This document shows positions 59,189-64,000 of a stretch of 64,000 nucleotides of DNA, piece after piece. The notes beneath the pieces are model-generated. The model was given only the letters and a program-made list of their open reading frames with translations, had not been told where the DNA came from and made no database searches. Location of the stretch: NCBI GenBank assembly GCA_026545765.1, contig CM048843.1, positions 24,425,646 through 24,489,645 on the forward strand, written 5' to 3'. The position numbers were made by a program, and so were the translations under genes. Source of the DNA: Plantago major. Lineage: Eukaryota; Streptophyta; Magnoliopsida; Lamiales; Plantaginaceae. The first letter of the stretch is position 1. Each line of letters starts with the position of its first letter.

Positions 59189-61082
59189 TCAATTCATCGG
59201 TAGTTCCATTAGTCCAAGACTATGTCTTAAGGCTAAGAATCTACTTTCTTGTAGTGGCTTAGTGAAGATATCCGCAAGTTGGTCTTCAGTACAATCTTGA
59301 GTATCTCTATATCGCCTTTTCAACATGGCCTCGATGAAGTGATGTCTAACATCAATATGCTTTGTTCTCGCATGAAATTTAGGATTCTGTAATTGCAATA
59401 GCACTTGTGTTGTCACAAATGGGAGTTTTCTTCATCGAGTCCATAGTCTTTAAGTTGTTGTTGTATCCACGTAATTTGTGTTGCACAACAACCAAAGAAT
59501 ATATTCAAATTTCTATGGTAGAAGTTGCAATTGAGTTTTGCTTCTTGCTAAACCACGAGATAAGTCTAGTACCCGTAAACGACAAGTTCCCGAGGTGCTT
59601 TTCCTATCAAGCGTTGATTCAAAGATAATCATTCGAGTACCCAAATAAACTCAATCCGCTTTTAGGATACCACAATCCTACATCTATCAGATTTTTACAT
59701 ACCTTAATATTTTCATAGCAATGTTGTAGTGTGTTTGCATCGGATTTGTCTGAAATCTAGCACACACTCCAACGGCGCATTGAATATCAGGTCTACTTGC
59801 AGTGAGGTAAAGTAGTGAACCTATCAATTTCCTATACTTATGTTATTCAACACTCTTATCTGATTCAGTATAGGTCATTTTGGTTCCAATGCTCATAGGT
59901 ATCTTAGCATTCTTTTCAGAAAGCTTAAGATTGAATTTTGTGAGCATATCTTTTGCATACTTTGTTTGACTAATGAATATTCCATCATTGAGTTGCTTGA
60001 CTTGCAATCATAGAAAATAATTCATTTATCCCATCATGCTCATCTCAAACTTACTTTTCATGAGATTTGCAAAGTCATTACAAAGTTGCTTGTCCTTAGA
60101 TCCAAATATGATGTCATCAACATATACTTGAACTAAGAGTAGTTTCCCATCATGATTTAAGGTAAATAAAGTTTTATCAACTTCACCTTTCTTGAAACCA
60201 CTTTCCAGAAGGTATTTGGCCAAAGTGTCATACCATGCTCTTGGAGCCTGTTTCAGTCCATACAGAGCTTTCTGTAGTTTATAGACCATTCTACTTTCTG
60301 AGGAAACTTCAAAGCCAGGTGGTTGCTCAACATAAACTTCTTCTGCAAGTTCACCGTTCAAGAATGCACTTTTGACATCCATCTGATAAACTTTAAAATC
60401 TTTATGAGCTGCAAAGTCTAGAAAGAGTCTTATTGCATCCAACTGCAACTGCATATGACTCATCAAAATCTAAGCCTTCAGTCTGGGTAAATCCCTTGGC
60501 AACCAATCTTGCTTTGTTTCTGGTTATTTCACCAGATTCATTCATTTTGTTTTTGAAAACCCATTTAGTTCCAATCACAGATATTCCTTCCACAAATGGA
60601 ACTAGTTTCCAGACTTTGTTTCTCTCAAATTGATCCAACTCTTCTTGCATTGCAGAGATCCGCCTTTGGTCTCCTAATGCTTCTTCTATATTTTTAGGTT
60701 CAATATTTGAGATGAAACATCCAAAGAGAGAATTAGCATTTTCAGCTATTGCTCTCCTAGTCCTAACACCTTGATTAATTGGTCCAATCACATCTTTTGC
60801 AGGATGATCCTTGATCCATCTCATCATAGGTTTAGTGCTAGTAGGATCAATATCCAAATGATTTGAATGTGAATCACTGGGATTTTGATTTGATACTTTT
60901 TCAGTATCTAAGACATTTTGCTCCTCAGAAGGACAATTAATGTCTGACACTTGTTCAGTGTTTGAGCTATCTGGAACATGTCTTTCAGAGAGATTATTTC
61001 CAGAGATAGCTTCATGATGAATATCTTCAGTTTCCATTTCTGGAAGTTTCATAGGAAATTCTTCATCATGTTTGTGAGTCAT
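59189..61082 (-). pseudogene. Element C reverse transcriptase and RNase H
   Basis: The open stretch 61082-60402 (226 codons) covers the integrase-RT linker (NPSDSHSNHLDIDPTSTKP) and the start of RT ([40 protein letters not shown]). After one frame change, 60466-60026 has [40 protein letters not shown] and the catalytic [16 protein letters not shown]. The RNase H part is broken, ending in NPKFHARTKHIDVRHHF (59416-59350) and TEDQLADIFTKPLQES at 59189. It is the best-preserved RT of the three elements. Confidence 0.9.
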
Positions 61083-61154
61083 CCGTTGTTACTAGGCATA
61101 TCAAGCTTTTCACGCCGTAGAGTCATCCTCACTTTCCATAATGATGTTTCTCCT

Positions 61155-62700
61155 TTATGAGGATTCTTCTTCAGAATCCCTCAACATTAGTTCTTTGAAC
61201 CTTCTTGAGAGTTCATCATTAGGAGGTGTTTTCTTACTTCCTTCATAGAATACAACATGAACTGATTCTTCAATTTTCTTTGTTCTTTTGTTGTGAATTC
61301 TGTAGGCTTTGCTATTCGTGGAATAACCAAGAAATACACCTTCATCTGCCTTTGGTTGAAATGTTCTCAGATAATCTTTTCCATTGTTTAGAACAAAACA
61401 TCTACAACCAAATACTCTCAGATGTTTGATATTAGGGGGTCTACCAACCAAGATTTCATAAGGGTCTCATTATGGTGTTTGTTTATCAAACATCTGCTCG
61501 AGTGTAGTAGTCAGGTTTACAGCCTTCAACCCAATAAACTTCACTTATTTCAAAGGTCGCCTAGCATCGCCCTTGTAGCTTCTTTAAGGGTTCTGCTTTT
61601 CCTTCGCAACACCATTTTGTTGAGGTGTTCTTACAGAGGAAAGTTGGTGTTGTATACCTTGCAGTACAAACTCCTTTATGTAATCGGGTTGACAAACTCA
61701 AGATCATGGTCTGCTCGATTGCAGATACCTTGTCATTTTTCATGACTTCAAGCTTTTTCAAAGAAGTTTGGTATCTCCACCGCATCGATTTGTGTTTCGT
61801 AAAGACAACCCTAGTGAATCTTGAGAAGTCATCTACAACAACTGCATTATATTTCTTTCCGCATAACTAGTTACATGATTCAAAAAGATCCATATGTAGT
61901 AGCAGTATGGTCTAACACTAGAGTGTCTAGTTTCGACTTGAAAGAGATTTTGATTGTTTCCATCCGACATGCGTAATGTATACCATCCTTTTGAAAGATT
62001 TTTGGGAAGGCCAACCACTAACTCTTTCTTAGCAAGTCTGCTCGTAGTATTGAAGTTCAAGTGACTCATTCTTTGTGCCATAACCAAAGGTTTTCCTCAG
62101 ACCAGATTGACTCACCATGAGACATTCTTCTTGTAAGGTATGCCCAATCGGCAACATAAAGATCGCTTTTCCGCCGAAAGCAACCAAGACTGCCCGCTTG
62201 ACTCATTGTCAATTAGTTTTGATTTTGCTTTGAATTTTACAAGAAACCTTTGTCCGCAAACCTGCTCATGCTAAATACATTATATTTCAAATCCTTAACA
62301 TGTAATACGCCGTGATTGTTAATGTTCTAATTTGACGCTACAAATCCTGAGAGGGATTTAATTCTCCTCCAAAGAAATATGATATCCGGTCCCGTGTTGC
62401 AAGCTTTGTAATCCACTGTGATTTGCTTGCCTCCCCGTCATGTGCTTTCCGTGATCCACTATCGAATAGCCATTGTGCTTTAGTCCAGAAGCATTCCACA
62501 CAACAGAAATAGGAGATTAGGTTCTCAATTTAATTGAACTATCAGACTAAACAATCTTCCAAGAGGAATCCATTTTGAATGAATTTCCTCGAACATTCTT
62601 TTGTCCGATAGAACATAAGGAGGAATTCTAATTGAATGATTATCATTATTAAGAATTATTTTCTTCCTTCGTGTTCCTAGGTGCTCCATTTGGTGCTTTC
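61155..62700 (-). pseudogene. Element C protease end, GAG-pre-integrase and integrase
   Basis: 61451-61155 is open and reads GRPPNIKHLRVFGCRCFVLN, TFQPKADEGVFLGYSTNSKA and YRIHNKRTKKIEESVHVVFY, the integrase C-terminal part. Upstream on the element strand are the catalytic core (about 61850-61790, VVDDFSRFT in broken frame), then RMSHLNF and ELVVGLPK (about 62070-62010) of the HHCC zinc-binding domain, and protease-side sequence to about 62700. Many stops. Confidence 0.8.
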
Positions 62701-64000
62701 AGACACTGTCAGTTTCGAGTTTGCTTTTCAGCAAACATAGCTTTCCTTGCCAGATTTCTTCTAGCCCTGGCATTCAGATTTTCAGTGGCTTGATTCAACT
62801 TCCACTTCTGATAATTGCTTTGAGCAATTCTAGCCTTTAGCCATCGTTCTTGCCCTGCTTGTATTCATGATCAAGTTGTTTCGATGCCTTTATAGCCAAT
62901 ACCATTTCGAGCACTTGAAGCTATCTCGAGATCTTTTCTCGCAGCTTTGCTAGTCTCTCGTTGGTCCAATTTCTTTCCAAAAGTGACATGGGAGAATTTG
63001 CCGCCCGCAATTCTACCCTTTTGAGAGACATAAGATCGCTGGTGTTTACACTTTTCGGTTGTGTTTCTTTTAGAGACGTGCTCCAACAGCTTTGTTTTTT
63101 GACTTGTTTTTCCCACAAAGGTTTAGTCGAATCGCCTTTCCTTTGTCAACAATCTTCATCTTCGAATCGATACTATAGATTGGGGAACCATCTTTGAGTA
63201 CTTACAAATGTTCTTCTTTCCTCACTCTTATTCAGAGTGATAGAACAATCATTCTGTATTCAAATTTCAAGTCCTTTCTTTTTCAAGGATCTCTTAAGAT
63301 TGTACTTCAAGAAGAGTGTCACTAGCTTTGCATAAGATTGAAAAGATAATTCTTTCTTTTCGAAGTTCCTTGTTCTCGTAAAGAAGATCTTCATATTTCT
63401 TTCGTAATTCAGCCATCGCTTCTTTATGTGACTTTTCGGCCTCGTATATCCGAGCTTTGAGAAATTCATTTGCAGATCCTTTTTCTCGATATCTTAACTA
63501 ATTGAGAATTTTCCTTTGCAAGAGAATTCTTTTCTTCTTCAAGATTTTCATTTAGCTCGGATCATTACAAATTCTCTTTCATAGATGTCAAGTTCTTTCC
63601 GAGATTTTCTAGATCTTTATTTCTTCTTCATCACTTTCATAAGTATAACAAGAAGTATGTGTTACCTCATCACCATAAGATGATTTCTATGTTAGAGATG
63701 TCCTGACCACAATTTCAAAGAACTCCACACATTTCATTCTTCTCGAGGTCAAGTCGATTATATCATGAGTAACTCCACATAATTCGTGATGGTAAGGTCG
63801 AGTCATCTAAATTGTCATCTTTAATCATTCTCAACGCCTAGAGCATCTAGTCGAGTTTGGATTTTCTTTCTTTCTTCAGTTAATAAAGCTTTCTGGCTTC
63901 TTCTGAAGATTCTTCTATCTTTCTTGTCACCTGTCCTTAGTTTGTTGAAGGCAGGACAATCCTTCTTGAAGTGACCAGGTTTCTGACAACAGAAACAGAT
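62701..64000 (-). pseudogene. Element C gag C-terminal part and gag-protease region
   Basis: Contains the zinc knuckle at the window edge (ICFCCQKPGHFKKDCPA) followed on the element strand by Lys/Glu-rich coiled-coil-like sequence (about 63850-63250) and a LWEKQVKK-like segment near 63115. Frames change often. The N-terminal gag lies beyond the window. Confidence 0.7.

Larger units (their letters stand above)
50835..64000 (-). mobile_element. Copia element C (Sirevirus/Maximus-like) with ORF3, runs off the window
   Basis: 3' LTR 50835-52472, ORF3 58383-52855, post-pol minisatellite, RNase H/RT to 61082, integrase and protease, and gag from its zinc knuckle at the right edge (C-FC-C-QKPG-H-FKKD-C on the minus strand, about 63959-63998). 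The 5' LTR lies beyond 64000. Gene order and ORF3 length match element B. Confidence 0.92.

Overview
The window is nuclear DNA of a flowering plant, most likely a eudicot. It is AT-rich, has spliceosomal introns, and carries Ty1/copia, Ty3/gypsy, PIF/Harbinger and CACTA-type elements. The species cannot be named from sequence alone. There is no prokaryotic content, CRISPR array or recognisable tRNA/rRNA gene.

Positions 1-8.4 kb hold host genes. Most of a FREE1/FYVE1-type endosomal-sorting gene lies on the minus strand (eight exons visible, last exon outside the window), though its first exon has several frameshifts. Upstream is a broken GRF-zinc-finger gene and a possible first exon of an unknown plus-strand gene. 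From about 9 to 18 kb are DNA-transposon remains: a degraded PIF/Harbinger transposase, two Myb/SANT-like companion ORFs, and the ends of a short CACTA-like element.

From about 19 kb to the end the window is nested LTR retrotransposons. The oldest layer is a plus-strand Tat-like gypsy element. Copia element A (21847-29877, plus) interrupts its protease and copia element B (32821-48312, minus, about 15.5 kb) interrupts its integrase codon by codon. Copia element C (50835 to beyond 64000, minus) follows its 3' region. A, B and C are one Sirevirus/Maximus-like family: LTRs of about 1.55 kb, a tRNA-iMet primer site, a single zinc knuckle in gag, and pol in the order integrase, RT, RNase H.

The main novelty is in B and C. 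Between pol and the 3' LTR both carry an extra sense gene spanning about 5.5 kb (called ORF3 here). It has its own TATA-like element about 170-190 bp before the ATG. It also has at least four short AT-rich, GT-AG-like introns at matching places in both copies. Its product has a conserved N-terminal part, an acidic low-complexity middle and a conserved C-terminal part, none of which I recognise. Element A has lost this whole module by an internal deletion.

A second window-wide signal is that CAG/CTG sites in the retroelements are repeatedly replaced by CG, CCG or CGT when copies are compared. This fits base-calling error at CHG-methylated cytosines better than mutation. It breaks most retroelement frames, so many 'pseudogene' calls here may be partly artefact.
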